DNA of 64,000 nt from Linanthus parryae (GCA_023055425.1 JALGPY010000003.1:67688991-67752990); one strand, 5' to 3'. Shown: positions 21,377 to 32,990, counted from the stretch's first letter. Numbers and translations: made by a program. The notes: generated by a model from the sequence alone, not told the origin.

Positions 21377-23112
21377 ATAACAATGTAATAGATAAAAATC
21401 AAAGCTTTGAAGTGATTTTCAAGGTTTTGAAAATCAGTTCAAACATTTGAAAACACATACAACTTACCTTTCTTACCTGATGCTCCCCGTGAACCAATGC
21501 ATCTTTGTTTAACATTCTCAATTCCAATCTTAAAGCTGAGAATCTCTCATCTGCTAATGGTTTAGTGAAGATAAATGCAATTTGCATGTTCGTAGCAACA
21601 AATTCAAGAACAATATGACATTACTCATCATGATCCCTGATGAAATGGTGTCTGACATCAATGTGCTTGGTTCTTGAATATTGAACTGGATTATTTTTGA
21701 TTGAAATTGCACTGGTGTTATCACATTTGATAGGTATGCTTATGAAATCAAACCTAAGATCTCTTAGCTGTTGAGCAATCCATAGTACTTGTGAGAAACA
21801 TGCTCCTGAAGCTATATATTTAGCTTCAACTATTTATAGGGTAACTGAATTCTGTTTCTTGGAATGCCAAGTGATCAAGGATGATCCAATAAATTGGCAA
21901 GTTCGAAGTACTTTTCCTGTCCACTTTGTAGCCTGCAAAGTCAGCATCTGAAAAACCATACAAAGAAAAATTAGAATGTCTTGGATACCAAAGACCTAAG
22001 TCTTTGGTTCCATTGAGATATCTGAATATTCTCTTCACAGCAGTTAGGTGTGATTCTCTTGGATCAGCTTGAAATCTAGCACACATGCATACAGTAAACA
22101 TGATATATGGTCTGCTTGTTGTGAGATATAGTAATGATCAAATCATACCTCTATATTCTTTCACATTGACACTTTTACCAGATTCATCCTTGTCTAAGGA
22201 TAGTGTAGAGCTCATAGGAGTCTTGGCTTTATTACATTGAGCTATGATATATTTGCTTAACAAGTCTCTTGTGTATTTGATTTGATGCAGAAAGATGCCA
22301 TTCTTCAATTGATGTATTTGAATTCCTAGGAAGAAGTCCAGCTCTCCCATCATACTCATTTCAAATTCCCTGCTCATAAGACTTGAGAATTCTCTGCACA
22401 ATTGATTATTAGTAGCTCCAAACAAGATATCATCAACATAGATCTGAACTACAAGCAAGTCTTTCTCATGAGTCTTCATGAAAAGAGTCTTATCTACTAG
22501 TCCCCTTTTGTAATCATTTTCAAGCAAATTTTTTGACAATCTTTCATACCAAGCTCTTGGAGTTTGTTTCAATCCATAAAGAGATTTGTCAAGTTTGTAA
22601 ACATGATCTGGAAACTTGTCATTTTCATAACCAAGAGGTTGTGCAACATAAACTTTTTCTTGTAAGTAGCCATTCAAGAAAGCACACTTCACATCCATTT
22701 GAAATAGTTTCATGTTCTTGTGAGATGCAAATTCAAGCAAAAAATTCTAATTGCTTCTAACCTGGAAACTGGAGCAAAAGTTTCCTCATAATCAATACCT
22801 TCTTCTTGGTTGTAACCTTGAGCAACTAACCTTGCTTTGTTTCTGATCACTTTGCCACTTTCATCCAACTTATTTCTTAATACCCATCTAGTACCAATGA
22901 CAAATTAGTTTGTAGGTGGAGGAACCAGGTTCCAAACCTTATTTCTTTCAAACTCATTGAGTTCACTTTGCATAGCAATGATCCAGTCTGCTTCTTGTAA
23001 TGCTTCCTTAACAGTTTTAGGTTCTACAAGAGAGATAAAAGCATCAAAAGCACATACGTTCTTCAACTATGATCTAGTTTGTGTACCAGTGGTTGGATCT
23101 GAGATGATATTA
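21377..23112 (-). pseudogene. element A reverse transcriptase and RNase H, second copy
   Basis: The minus strand reads: a region matching the usual RT start ([16 protein letters not shown], about 22780), [57 protein letters not shown] (catalytic YVDD intact), SMMGELDFFLGIQIHQ, SLDKDESGKSVNVKEYRGMI, then a frameshift to LNGTKDLGLWYP, GFSDADFAGYKVDRKST and, near 21560, FTKPLADERFSALRLEL. Stops at 22138 and frameshifts near 21900 and 22745 inactivate it. It copies RNA to DNA within the virus-like particle in functional relatives. Confidence 0.88.
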
Positions 23113-24141
23113 TCAACTGGATGAGATGAGAGATATGTAATCTATTTCTTGGAGACCATGTTTCACTTTCTCCATAGATCTTCTCTGGTCTTGAAGTAGT
23201 GGCTTTGTCATTGTATCCTTCTGATCATCTTTTTCAAGGCTTTGAGGCTTATTTTCAAGGCCTTGAGCACCCTTTTCAAGGTCTTGAAAATGTCTTCTGT
23301 TTTCTTCTGAGCCTTTCTTGAATCCCAGTGGATTCTCAGTCTCTTCCTCTGATTCATGCTTGTTCAAATTCAAGTTTGCAAAACTTTCACTCAAAGAACC
23401 ATCATAGCTTTCATAAAAAATAACATGCATGCTCTCTTCAACCAGTTCGATTCTTTTATTGTAAACTCTATAAGCTTTGTTATTCAGAGAGTAACCAAGA
23501 AATATACCTTCATCACTTCTTTCTTCAAACTTACCAAGATTGTCTTTTCCATTGTTGTGGATAAAACATGTGCATCCAAAGGGTCTGAGGTATGAAATAT
23601 TTGGTTTCCTCCCTTTGAATAGTTCATAGGGGGTCTTCTTCAGTCTGATCATGCACCCGTTCAGTTTATAGTTTGCTTTATTCACAGCTTCTGCCCAATA
23701 ATGTTTTGGCAGCTTGTTCTCAAGAAGCATTGTCCTTGACATATCTTCAAGAGTCCTGTTCTTTCTTTCAACTAGACCATGCTGTTGAGGAGTTCTTGGA
23801 GCAGAAAAGTTGTGAGTAATACCATGCTTGTCACAGAATAAATCAAATTGTAATTGATCTAATTCTCTACCATGATCACTTCTAATTGAAGCTACAGGTA
23901 GGTTTTTCATAGTTTGATGTTCTCTACAAAGCTTTGAAAATTCAGAGAGGGCTTCAGCTTTTTCTTTGAGAAACATAACCCAAGTATATCTAGAAAATTC
24001 ATCTACAACAACTAGCACATACCTTTTACCTTTTGGAGTAGGAGTTCTCATAGGACCACAGAGATCCATATGAAGCAGTTCAATAGGTCTAGTTTTACTT
24101 ACAAACTTCTTTGGCTTGAAGGAGCTTCTGGTCTGCTTTCC
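23113..24141 (-). pseudogene. element A integrase core
   Basis: Minus-strand motifs in order: HMDLCGPMRTPTPKGKRY (first catalytic Asp), WVMFLKEKAEALSEF, VASIRSDHGRELD (second Asp), TPQQHGLVERKNRTLEDMSR (Glu), KHYWAEAVNKANY, LRPFGCTCFIHNNGKDNLGKF and DEGIFLGYSLNNKAYRVYN. All three DDE residues are present. The C-terminal extension has FQDLEKGAQGLENKPQSLEK, encoded by degenerate copies of the palindrome motif. It is joined to the protease part across a stop near 24141. Confidence 0.85.
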
Positions 24142-24696
24142 CTAAGCACAAGCTTTGCACAATTCATCTTCTTTGAACTTAATGGATGGCAATCCCCGTA
24201 CCAAGTCTTTGGAAATCAACTTGTTCAAAGTATGCAAACTGATATGACCAAGCTTCCTATGCCAAAGATTTGAATCATCTTTCAAGGCCTTGAGACACTT
24301 CAAACTTTCCCCTGCAACTTTGTTAGTCTGAAAAGTGTAAGCATTGTTTGATATAGAGGCTGGGAGAATGCAATCACCTGATTTCTCATTTTGCACCACA
24401 CACTTCTCTTTATCAAAGATAACTTTGTTGCCATTATCACAAAGATGAGATACACTAAGCAAGTTAAATTTCAAACCATCAACTAGATATACATCAGAAA
24501 TAGAGTTTTCAGAATTTATACCAACTTTACCAATACGAAGAATATTGCATTTGCCTTTGTCACCAAGTGTAATTGAACCTTCATATTGCTCTTTCAATTC
24601 TGAGAATAAATATCTCTTTCCACTCATGTGTATTGAGCAACCACTGTCCATAAACCACTTCTGTTCTTTGATGTTGGTGACAACCTGCAAACACAA
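24142..24696 (-). pseudogene. element A protease and pre-integrase region
   Basis: The minus strand reads KEQKWFMDSGCSIHMSGKR (aspartic protease DSG intact), LGDKGKCNILRIGKVG and LVDGLKFNLLSVSHLCDNGN. These are followed by the HHCC-type zinc segment LWHRKLGHISLHTLNKL...CKACA. About 185 residues are open before a stop; the gag frame is separated by a stop at 24698. The order PR then IN is typical of copia. Confidence 0.85.
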
Positions 24697-24697
24697 A

Positions 24698-26552
24698 TCA
24701 CTGCCTTACCCAGCTGTTAGACCAAGTGTTGAATTTGAATTCATATTCAGGATCAACCATGTTAGGTGGTCTAACCCCTTTAGGAACCCAAATCTGTTTA
24801 ACTTGTCCTTTGAGTTGAAATGGAAAAGTGTTCCTCATTATGTGAGAGTCTCTTCTTCTGAAAGGACAAGTCATTTTAACATGACTAGTTTTGCAGCAGT
24901 AATGAAATTTAGGAGAAGTTCTATTTCCAGCTTTCACAAATCTGGTAGTGTTCTTTCTTGGAAAGTTTGGATTAAATCCAATACCAGCTTTGTGAACAGA
25001 CTGTGAACTTTCTCCAAGAATCAAGTTCAACTTGTGTTCTGATCCAGCAAGCCTAACTTTGACCAATTCAGATTCTCGAAGTTTCTCAGTAAGAGTAGTC
25101 TTTTGTTTATCTAATTCATCAACTTGATGTTTCAGATTAACAAGGTTGTTACTCATTAAAGAGTTTTCAGTGACTACTTCACTGACTTGTGTTTTCAAGG
25201 CTTTGAAACTGGTTTTCAAGGCCTTGAAATCACTGTCAGTCTTCTTCTGAGAGATTTCAAGATTCCGATTTAGACAAACAAGTTGTAAGTTTTCTTTTAC
25301 TTGCTCGTGAACTTTTTCTTTCAAAAGTATGATCTCTTTCAGATAATCTTCCTCATTTAAAAGCATTGTTCTGAGATAATTTGAAAGAGCTTCTTTTTAT
25401 TTTGAAATCAGACAGTTTGCCATTGCCTCAATGTTATTATCTGAACTCTCATCATGCTTGGCCATGAAGCACAGGTTGGCATGTTCTTCTTCAGATTCTG
25501 GTCACTTGAGCTATCTGAATCACTCCAGGAAGCTATCATAGCTTTCTTTCTTCTGTCATGGTCTTTATTTTGAAAGATCTTGCTTTTCTTGTGTGGACAA
25601 TCTCTTATCAAATGTCCTGCATCACCATATTCAAAGCATTTCATAACCTTTGATTCATTTTGTGAAGAAGACTTACCTTTGTACTCCTTGCTACTGGATG
25701 ATCTATGTCTTTCTCTGTTGAAGTCTTTGTTTCCAAAGTTTTTCTTCATTTTGAGAATTCTTGTCAAGGATTTTGAAATCAAAGAAAATGGATCTTCATC
25801 ATCACCATCCTCAGTTTCAAGGCTTTGAGTTCACTCATTCTCTTTGGCTTTGAGAGCTAAGTTCTTGACACTTTCTGGGAACTCTCCATCAGCTTCATTC
25901 ATAGATATGTCATGTGTTAGAAGCTTCCCTTGTAGGTCATCAAGTTGTAGACTTGAGAGATTCTGGGCTTCTTCAATAGCTTTGGTCTTTGGTTCCCACT
26001 TTTCCTTTGGAAGACTTCTTATAATCTTCCCCACATTTTCTTCATTGGAAAAATATTTTCCCACTGAATTAAGGTTGTTAACAATGTCTGTGAACCTCTT
26101 GAACATGTCACTGATCGACTCATCTGCATTCATCTTAAACAGCTCATATTGCCTGAGATAGATGTTGATCTTGATTTGCTTCACTTGACTGGTTCCTCCA
26201 AAAATTACCACAAGTTTACCCAGATTTATTTGGTAGTTGTGCATCCAGAAATCCAGTTGAATTCATCTGTACTCAAAGCACAATATAAGATGTTAATAGC
26301 TTTGTAATTCTTATAGAATTGCTCTAATTCAGAATAGGAGAGTGAGTCTTCAGATTTGGGATTTCTAATCCCATCTTTCTCTGTGTAGGAAGTGTGAGTT
26401 CCATTATGAATAAGTGTCCAAAGCTCTATGTCTTGATCAATGATGAACATTTTCATCAAAGCTTTATAGTGAGCAAAATTTTCTCCACAAAATAGAGGAG
26501 GTCTGTTAGCAGCATGTCCCTGTGAGAAACCACCATCACCTACAGTACTCAT
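24698..26552 (-). pseudogene. element A gag with long coiled-coil C-terminus
   Basis: It starts MSTVGDGGFSQG at 26552, only about 36 nt after the PBS. Domains: the UBN2-like gag core (INIYLRQYELFKMNADES, FKRFTDIVNNLNSVGK, SLPKEKWEPKTKAIEEAQN); a basic region; a first knuckle CFEYGDAGHLIRDCP with the second Cys lost; Ser/Asp-rich IASWSDSDSSS; a coiled coil (KEIILLKEKVHEQVKENLQ, SDFKALKTSFKALKTQV); and a second knuckle HYCCKTSHVKMTCP with its first Cys lost. Breaks occur near 26230 (stop), 25831 (stop) and 25490 (frameshift). The repeated FKALK is encoded by the palindrome TTTCAAGGCCTTGAAA. Confidence 0.85.
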
Positions 26553-26587
26553 GATCACTAGATGGTTAAATCTATATAGTGATATAA

Positions 26588-26599
26588 GGTCTGGTACCA
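26588..26599 (-). other. primer binding site of element A
   Basis: The minus strand reads TGGTACCAGACC, which is the initiator tRNA-Met complement TGGTATCAGAGC with two changes. It lies two bases from the 5' LTR. Element B keeps TGGTATCA followed by TAGC (39843-39854). Confidence 0.75.
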
Positions 26600-26601
26600 A
26601 T

Positions 26602-27901
26602 TGAAAGTGTGAGTGTGCATGTGGTAATGCAGCTAAGATACTCTAGAAGGGGGGGGGGTTGAATAGAGCATGCCAACTTTTTGCAAAACTTTCTAGGAAG
26701 ATGGGATCTTGTGAAAACTAGTGAAGTTCAAGGCCTTGAAAAAAAGTTAAAGCCCTTGGAAGAGATGCAGTTTGTAATAAAGCAGATAAGCCTCTTTCAA
26801 GGCCTTGAAAAGAGTTTCAAACACTTGAAAAACAGCCAGTTTTGTGTGCTGCAAAAACTGTGAAAATGAATGAACTGTAAATGCAAGAGATAGATGATTT
26901 ATAGAGTTCAGTCCACTTGGACCTACGTCTCTACCTCAGGGATCTTCTCCCTGTAGGATTTTCAACATCATTCTTATTAATCAAAAGCTAAGCCCTAGAT
27001 CTCAAGCACAGAGAATTGCCTTACTCTGTTACAGCTTGTGGTTCTCCATAACCTATCTAGTACCTGTTATGGCTAACTGATTAACTAAGAATTCTCAATT
27101 TTTCACCTTGAAAAATCCTTGAGAATGAAGATAGAAATAATACAGAAATGATCTACCAATGAATTACAAAACAGAAGAACACTTAGAGTGTAGAAACTGC
27201 AATGAAGTATGCAGTGATCTTCTGTGAATGGATTGCGAGATGAATGAACTTCTTTGATGCTTTGTCAATCCAGAACTTGTCTCTCTTTTTTCTCGTTGAG
27301 TATTGTGTCTTGTTGCTTCATAATTGAGCTCTATTTAAACTTCAAACAGCTCTGCATATCTTCCCAGATTTTCAGCAAAAAATCTCCTATTATGTAGGCA
27401 ACAGACTTTGACTCTTTGAAAATCTTCTCCAACGGTTGAATAATCAAGATCTCCAGAGATGATGTCGTGATCTTGCATTTGAATAGTTTGAGAAACTGTC
27501 AAGTCATTCAGATCAAACATAGAATCATCTTCTTAATTATTTCCTTCACTGCATAAGTCAGATTAGGAAATAATCTCTGCGAACTAGGAAATAAAATTCC
27601 CTGCAAAATCATAGTCATACAGATGATATTCTATGTTCAAACGTGTTAGAATAATTTTTCTTTCATCATCAAATAACAGTAAATCAATCATATGCAGGAG
27701 AGAAATGAAATCCACTTAGAAGAGTTTACTGAAAACTCCCCCTGAGAATGTTCATATAGGTTAGACAGTTTCAAGGCTTTGAATCCAGTTTCAAGGCCTT
27801 GAAAATAGTTAGCCTATGATAACCGATTCAAGGATTTGAAAGCTGGTTCAAGGCCTTGAAATAGTTAGACTATTCCAAGCCTTGCACAAACTGATATTAC
27901 A
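26602..27901 (-). repeat. element A 5' LTR (1300 bp)
   Basis: It starts (+) TGAAAGTGTGAG and ends GATATTACA, followed by the target duplication ATTAT. It matches 7757-9062, with a 10-nt G run (26649-26658) where the other has 29. The TATA-like site is mutated here (minus CTATATGAAC at about 27754). Exact palindromes TTTCAAGGCCTTGAAA lie at 26795-26810 and 27789-27804. Confidence 0.9.
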
Positions 27902-27979
27902 ATTATATCGTGTTAGCTCTTGTTATTTGTTACTTATTTGCTAAACTTAATTTTGTTTATCCAATTTTTGTAAGAAAAT

Positions 27980-28855
27980 ATGGCTTCCTCTTCCCATAAC
28001 GTAGACATGAATCTTAGTGATGTTGAAGAAGTAATTGGCGCAGGTGCCGTAATGATTTTGAATTAGAGGAAAATGATCCGACACAAGGTAAAAGAACTCG
28101 TTATAATAGTAAAAGAAGCAAAGTTTGGGATCATATGAAAAAAATACCCGACGACGTAGAAGCCAAAGGTAAACCAAAATTTATGGCCGTTTGCAATCAT
28201 TGTCAAAAACATTTTGTATATCATCAAACCGGTGGATTAGGATCAATGAAAAAACATTTACAAAATACACACGGACTTTTGTTAGATATACTCGCCGTAG
28301 GTGACCCGATGGTCCAAACCCAACTAGGATATGACGCACACGGTAACATAGTTTCTTTTTATCTACGATGAAATTAGGGCACGAAAAGCACTAGCTCATT
28401 ATATCACCGCTACCGAAAAACCTATTTATATGACTGACGACGTAGAGTTTGACCAATTGATACAAACCGCGTTTTGTCCGAGTTATAAGCATATAGGTAG
28501 AAATACTACTAGGAATGATTTAATTGCTCTATATAGTGAGAGGAAAGCAAAAATTATTTAAAGCTTTTCAAATTCTAATTTTACACTTGCTTGCACATCC
28601 GGTATGTGGACCGGTAGAAATAATAAAGGATATATTTGTGTCACCGCACACTACATTGACCCAAGTTGGATTTTACAAAAACGTGTTATTGCATTTCTAG
28701 AAGTTCCATATCCTCACAACGCTATAAACATGGGAGAACTATAGTCGAAGTTTTTAACGATTGGGGTATTAGTGAACGAATTATATTGTCTAAGTTTATG
28801 ATTATTTGTCTAATTTTATGTATTTTACATTTATTATCGCACAAACAAACCTAAA
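27980..28855 (+). pseudogene. hAT transposase N-terminal remnant with BED zinc finger
   Basis: It starts MASSSHNVDMNLSDVEEV. After a frameshift near 28050 it reads DFELEENDPTQGKRTRYN, SKVWDHMKKIPDDVEAKG, FMAVCNHCQKHFVYH and GGLGSMKKHLQNTHG. This is a BED finger (CX2C...HX..H). After another shift near 28360 come RKALAHYITATEKPI, CPSYKHIGRNTTRNDL, SGMWTGRNNKGYICVTAHYI and DPSWILQKRVIAFLEVPYPH, matching the start of the catalytic domain of plant hAT transposases. It then breaks off at about 28800. The remaining catalytic part and the hATC dimerisation domain are deleted. Confidence 0.85.
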
Positions 28856-29063
28856 ACAACCCTGAAACAAACAAGAAAAAAAAACAAACTGTCCCAGAAC
28901 CGGTTCAGAACCAGAAGCGAACCGGATAATCCAACCAGTTTCGGTCCGCGGTTCTGGTTCAACCGAACTGATACCATCAAATTAACCGGCCAACCGAACC
29001 GAGAACCGACCGATTTTGGCTCTACCGGTTCGGTTGAACCGAATAAGCAGATCTACTGCTTAC

Positions 29064-29169
29064 CACAGAGGCAAATTGAAATGGTGAAAACGAAACCCTA
29101 GAACATGGAACTCATAGAATAGAGATAGAGATAAGAGGAAGAAATCATTTCATTCCCAAACAAGTGATG
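29064..29169. other. host sequence between hAT and element B
   Basis: Once hAT and B are removed, this stretch joins the left flank (up to 7181) to 47279. No ORF or repeat is recognisable. It may belong to the 3' end of element F, but no LTR could be delimited. Confidence 0.4.
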
Positions 29170-29174
29170 AACAA

Positions 29175-29873
29175 TGAAAGCTCAGGTTGTTCAAGACTTG
29201 AAAGAGCTTGGGTATTTCAAGGCCTTGAAACAGCTTTCAAAGCCTTGAATCAGCTTCAGAGGCTTGAAAATAGTCTGAGCTATTTTCAAGGCCTTGAAAC
29301 TGGATTCAAAGCCTTGAAACTATTAAACCTGAAAGCATATTCTCAGGGGGAGTTTTTCTATAAACTCTCTGATCTAACTTATTATCTCTCTTGCATATGA
29401 TTGATTACCTGTTGTTAGATGATAAAAGACAAATTGTTAAACATGTTTTGAATCATATTATATCATCTGTTTGACCATGATAATGAAGGAAATATTGTTT
29501 CTAAGTTTTGCAGGATTGTTTCCTAAACTGGATTGCTGCAGATTTGGAAACACTTGAATACTTTGATCCTGTGATCAATCAGACGTGTTTGACAGCTTAT
29601 CATGATGGTTAAATGAAGGATTACATAAATATCTCTGAAGGTTACAATCATTCAACCGTTGGAGAAGATCTCAAAGGAGTCAAACTCTGTTTCCTACAAA
29701 ATAGGAAGGTTGTTGCTGAAAATCTGGAGAGATTTGCAGAGTTTTTTAGTGTATTTAAAGAGCTCAAATTCGAAGCAAAAAAGAAACAATTCTCAACGGG
29801 AAAATACAGAGAAAGAATTCAAGATTAATAAGCATCAAGAAGTTCTTCATCTCTTCCAATCCATACACAGAAG
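29175..29873 (+). repeat. element B first LTR, left part
   Basis: It matches 45960-46657. The exact palindrome TTTCAAGGCCTTGAAA is at 29215-29230 and 29284-29299, followed by the cagggggagttttt segment and a ctataaactc TATA-like site at about 29357. Element C interrupts it after AGAAG (29869-29873), and it resumes at 38361. Confidence 0.9.
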
Positions 29874-31305
29874 TGTTGGAATAGATGCCCTAGAGGTAAT
29901 CTAGTTTAGTATGAATTTGTATATGGCTAGAAAATTCATTTATTATTTATTGGATATTTAATATAATGAAGTCCTTAGATTTACAATTGTGTTGTTTATC
30001 TTAAATATCCCTAGTCAAGTATAATGATTAATGGGACAATATCTATAGACTAGTATGGGGTTGGATTGATATGAAATATCACGATTCAACACATAGGTGT
30101 GCATTAGAGAATGTTGCACTGGATTGACCCATCTCCGAGAAGGCTACATACATGTTATGTTGAGTCACAAGCGCTTCTCGCGGTGCGATGGTATTGTCAT
30201 CCTTAGACTTGAAGTCACTAGATATTCTAGTTGTGGATCATTGTGATCTTGGTAGCGTTAAACGCTACACCGTAACTGGGTAGTTATAAAGGCGTGTACT
30301 GTATACAATGAGAAGCAAGCTTAGAGATCGTGGTGGACGTAGAGAGGATTTGTCCCTCCCACATAACGGGAGCAAATATCCTAGGCCACTCGAGGGATAG
30401 TGCTTATAGAATGTCTGGCCAGACTCAAATAAATCAATATTGGATATTGATGTTATTTGCACGAATAAGGTTATTCCCATGGATCGAGAAACTATGGATT
30501 GGATATACGAGTGTGACTTGTATGTCTTGTGTCCAATCCGGATATAGAGACAAAGGGATGAGACAATTACTTGTACAAAGGTTGTCAAGATGACTATTCT
30601 ATTAGTTGGCTAGAATGAATGTTTTGCTAGAGACCGCTCCATATTAGCAAATAGTTGCTACCAACTAGATAGAACCTATGGGGTCACACGCTATATAGAG
30701 TTGAACTAGATTTGGGAATTAATTAATTGGATTAATTAATTAGAAGGATCACTTTGAAAACCCTTGCAAACTTAGTAGGGACTAATTTGCAAGGAAGGGA
30801 CTAAATTGAATTCTAGTTGGACTAGAATAAGTCCTTTAGGTAGTTAACAAGGAGTTGTTGGACTATATAAAGGACCGTCCTTCCTTCCTTCCCACACAAC
30901 TTATGCTCATTAAGTGAACATAACAAGAGTGGGAGAGAACAAAGGAGAGAGAGCAAGCAACAAGGAGGCCCGACGCCACCCTTGCCGCCGCCCTCGTCCC
31001 CGTCGGCCAAAGGAGGCCGAGACCCTCTCCTTTGGGTCTCGTTTTGCGTGATTTATTCTTCCTCTTCCTCTTCCGGGCTAGCACCAAAGGATTTGGGAGA
31101 TCTAGGATCAACTCTAGGCGTGGATCAACTATAGAGAACGTGACATAATTCACGTTTGAAGTCATCAAGGAGAACCCAAAGGTGTGTTTATGATTTCTAA
31201 CCTTTACCATCGTTATGTCTCTTGACTTGTGATCTTTGGAGGGTTTTGCATGGTTTTATGTTTGATTATGCTTCCGTTGTGTGATCCATGAATCAAAACC
31301 CTACA
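29874..31305 (+). repeat. element C 5' LTR, 1432 bp
   Basis: It starts TGTTGGAATAGATGCCC and ends CAAAACCCTACA. The TATA box TATATAAAGG is at about 30864-30873, preceded by ggagttgttggac, which is conserved in the D, G and H LTRs. Transcription probably starts 25-35 nt downstream, near 30900. GC-rich purine and CCG segments (30960-31090) follow in R/U5. Confidence 0.95.
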
Positions 31306-31306
31306 G

Positions 31307-31320
31307 TGGTATCAGAGCCA
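31307..31320 (+). other. primer binding site of element C
   Basis: TGGTATCAGAGCCA is complementary to initiator tRNA-Met and lies one base after the 5' LTR. Confidence 0.95.
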
Positions 31321-32990
31321 CAGGTCGTAAAGCATAAACGTGGTTTATGTTTTACGTTTTAGTTGTTTTACACCTTAATTTGATTGTTTATCGCGTAAAA
31401 CAAGACAAATCAAGCATGGGATGCAATTTGTCAATAATTAATCACAACATGATCCAATTTTTGCATTGGATGCATGAATTGGTGAGTTTGAGAAATTTTA
31501 GGATCTTAGATCTAGGGTTTGGGCATCCTTGGGGAAGAAGGAGTTCTCCCAAAACAAGGAAACAACCAAACTTGGGCACCAAGCAAGGGAGTTGTTTTGG
31601 AAACAACTCCCTCAAGGAGGTTCGGCCCCCCTAGGGACCGCCCCCCTTGCTTGCCGCCCAAGATTGGCCGCCCTAAAGGCCGGGCGGCCCTAACCCGCGG
31701 GCCTAGCCTTGTGGGTTTTGGGCCGGGCCGGCCCTAGGGCCTTGTGGTTCACTTTGTTGGGCCCGGGCAATTTGATTGTTGGGCCCATAACCGTTTTAAC
31801 CCTAGAAATCCTAAAATCAATTAAAATTGACCAATCGCGTTAAAATTGGATTTTAACTGTTTATGTGCAAATCGCATGGTGATTGGATATGGCCTTAGGA
31901 TGTGGTTTGATGTGGATGTTTAATTTTGTGGTTTGGTTTTACGGCCTGCGAGCTGATCAATTAATTTTAATAATTAATTAGGGTTTTATGGCCTGCGTGC
32001 CATTTTTTTTCTCAACTCGTGAGATTTATTTTATTTAGTATAGATATTAGCTAGTGCTAGATAAAGTAGATTGTTAGCCAAGATGGGAGAAAAGAAGCCC
32101 AAAGCCAAAGAAGCCACAAAAGATGGAGCATGGAGCATGGAGCATTCCACAAGACTATGAAGGATGGACCAAAAGATCAAGACGCATGGAGATGTGTTTG
32201 CTTTAGGGTTCATAGATAATTCCATTGGCTTGGAATTATCTTAGTCTAGAAAAGGCCATATCCACATCACGTTTAATTTCCGTTTTGTGGTTGTTTAATT
32301 TTATTGTCTTATTATTTGTGTGGTTGGTGTATGGATGATGCATGCAATTAGGATAATAAGATAATTAGACAACCCGGATCTATTATTTGGAGTTGTGCCC
32401 AAACTCAAATAGATAGATTAGTTGATATTGATCAACAAAACAATTAAAAATTGAATTTAAAATCCCTCAAAATTCAAATATTATGTTCTTGCCTTCTCAT
32501 TATTTAAACACTCATTATCATCATTATTTATCAAGTTCGTGCGTGCCAAAGCATGGCTAATTGGTTCATAATGATGGAATGCGATGGCACGTAACAATGT
32601 GCAATTGTTTAGGTAAGAGGTTGAGCACAACTAGGCTATTAATTTGATTAAGAAACCTAGAGGCAATCAATTGGGATTATCCATTTGGATGAATAAATAA
32701 AGAGTTATTTGCCCGATTGAACCAAGAGTTGCATAAGAGATGCAATTGGAATTGTTCCTACCTAAAGTAGTCAAATTATGGGTGACTTGCCAAAGCAAGC
32801 TCATAAGGAGATGAAAGATGGATCTTGGCCCACTAGAAAATATAAGGATATTTTCCGCATTAATATCTTGAGGGTTATTAATCCGTAGAAAAATAGTGGG
32901 AGCTATATTTGATAAACTAGCCATTATTGAATATAGTCAAAAATTCACAAATACTAAAACTTGCGTATTTTCCTTTTTGTAGAATTCCAA
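31321..32990 (+). other. element C untranslated leader
   Basis: 1.67 kb without a credible ORF. It includes a single 'caacc aaacttgggcaccaag' unit (about 31560-31610) that is tandemly amplified in H, a GC-rich patch (31620-31760), the 'acggcctgcgagctg' motif (31941-31956), and a conserved segment (about 32540-32900; gccaaagcatgg, gcgatggcac, gtaagaggttgagc, ggattatcca). That conserved segment recurs in D and H both in the leader and inside gag. Confidence 0.75.

Larger units (their letters stand above)
7757..27901 (-). mobile_element. Sirevirus-like Ty1/copia element A with nested element D
   Basis: Read on the minus strand: 5' LTR (26602-27901), PBS (26588-26599), gag, protease, integrase, RT, RNase H, an extra ORF (11148-9379), PPT and 3' LTR (7757-9062). 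LTR ends are TG...CA. Target duplications ATTAT lie at 7752-7756 and 27902-27906, inside the hAT element. The gag-pol order PR-IN-RT-RH is the copia order. The post-pol ORF, extended coiled-coil gag, second PPT and many palindromic motifs point to the Sirevirus/Maximus group (inference). About 10 kb of the length is element D plus duplicated A sequence. All ORFs are broken. Confidence 0.9.
7182..29055 (+). mobile_element. hAT transposon, deletion derivative, split by copia element A
   Basis: The left end TAGAGCTGC (7182) matches the right end read in reverse, TAGATCTGC (ending 29055), followed on both sides by CGGTT-rich subterminal repeats (7193-7360 and 28895-29040). Flanks CTACTTAC (7174-7181) and CTGCTTAC (29056-29063) form an 8-bp duplication with one mismatch, diagnostic for hAT. 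Without element A the hAT is about 1.73 kb: a 5' non-coding part (7182-7756), then a BED-finger transposase remnant (27980-28855), then the 3' subterminal region. The C-terminal dimerisation domain is missing, so it is non-autonomous. Confidence 0.88.

Noticed and set aside
30265..30593. Overlapping frames on both strands repeated at 37321-37649
   Set aside because: They are antisense and sense shadows of the C LTR pair. They contain LTR control sequence, not a protein family.
30822..31210. Small minus-strand frames with Cys/Leu-rich segments in the LTR of C
   Set aside because: They fall on the R/U5 part of the LTR, have no recognisable domain and simply recur in the second LTR.
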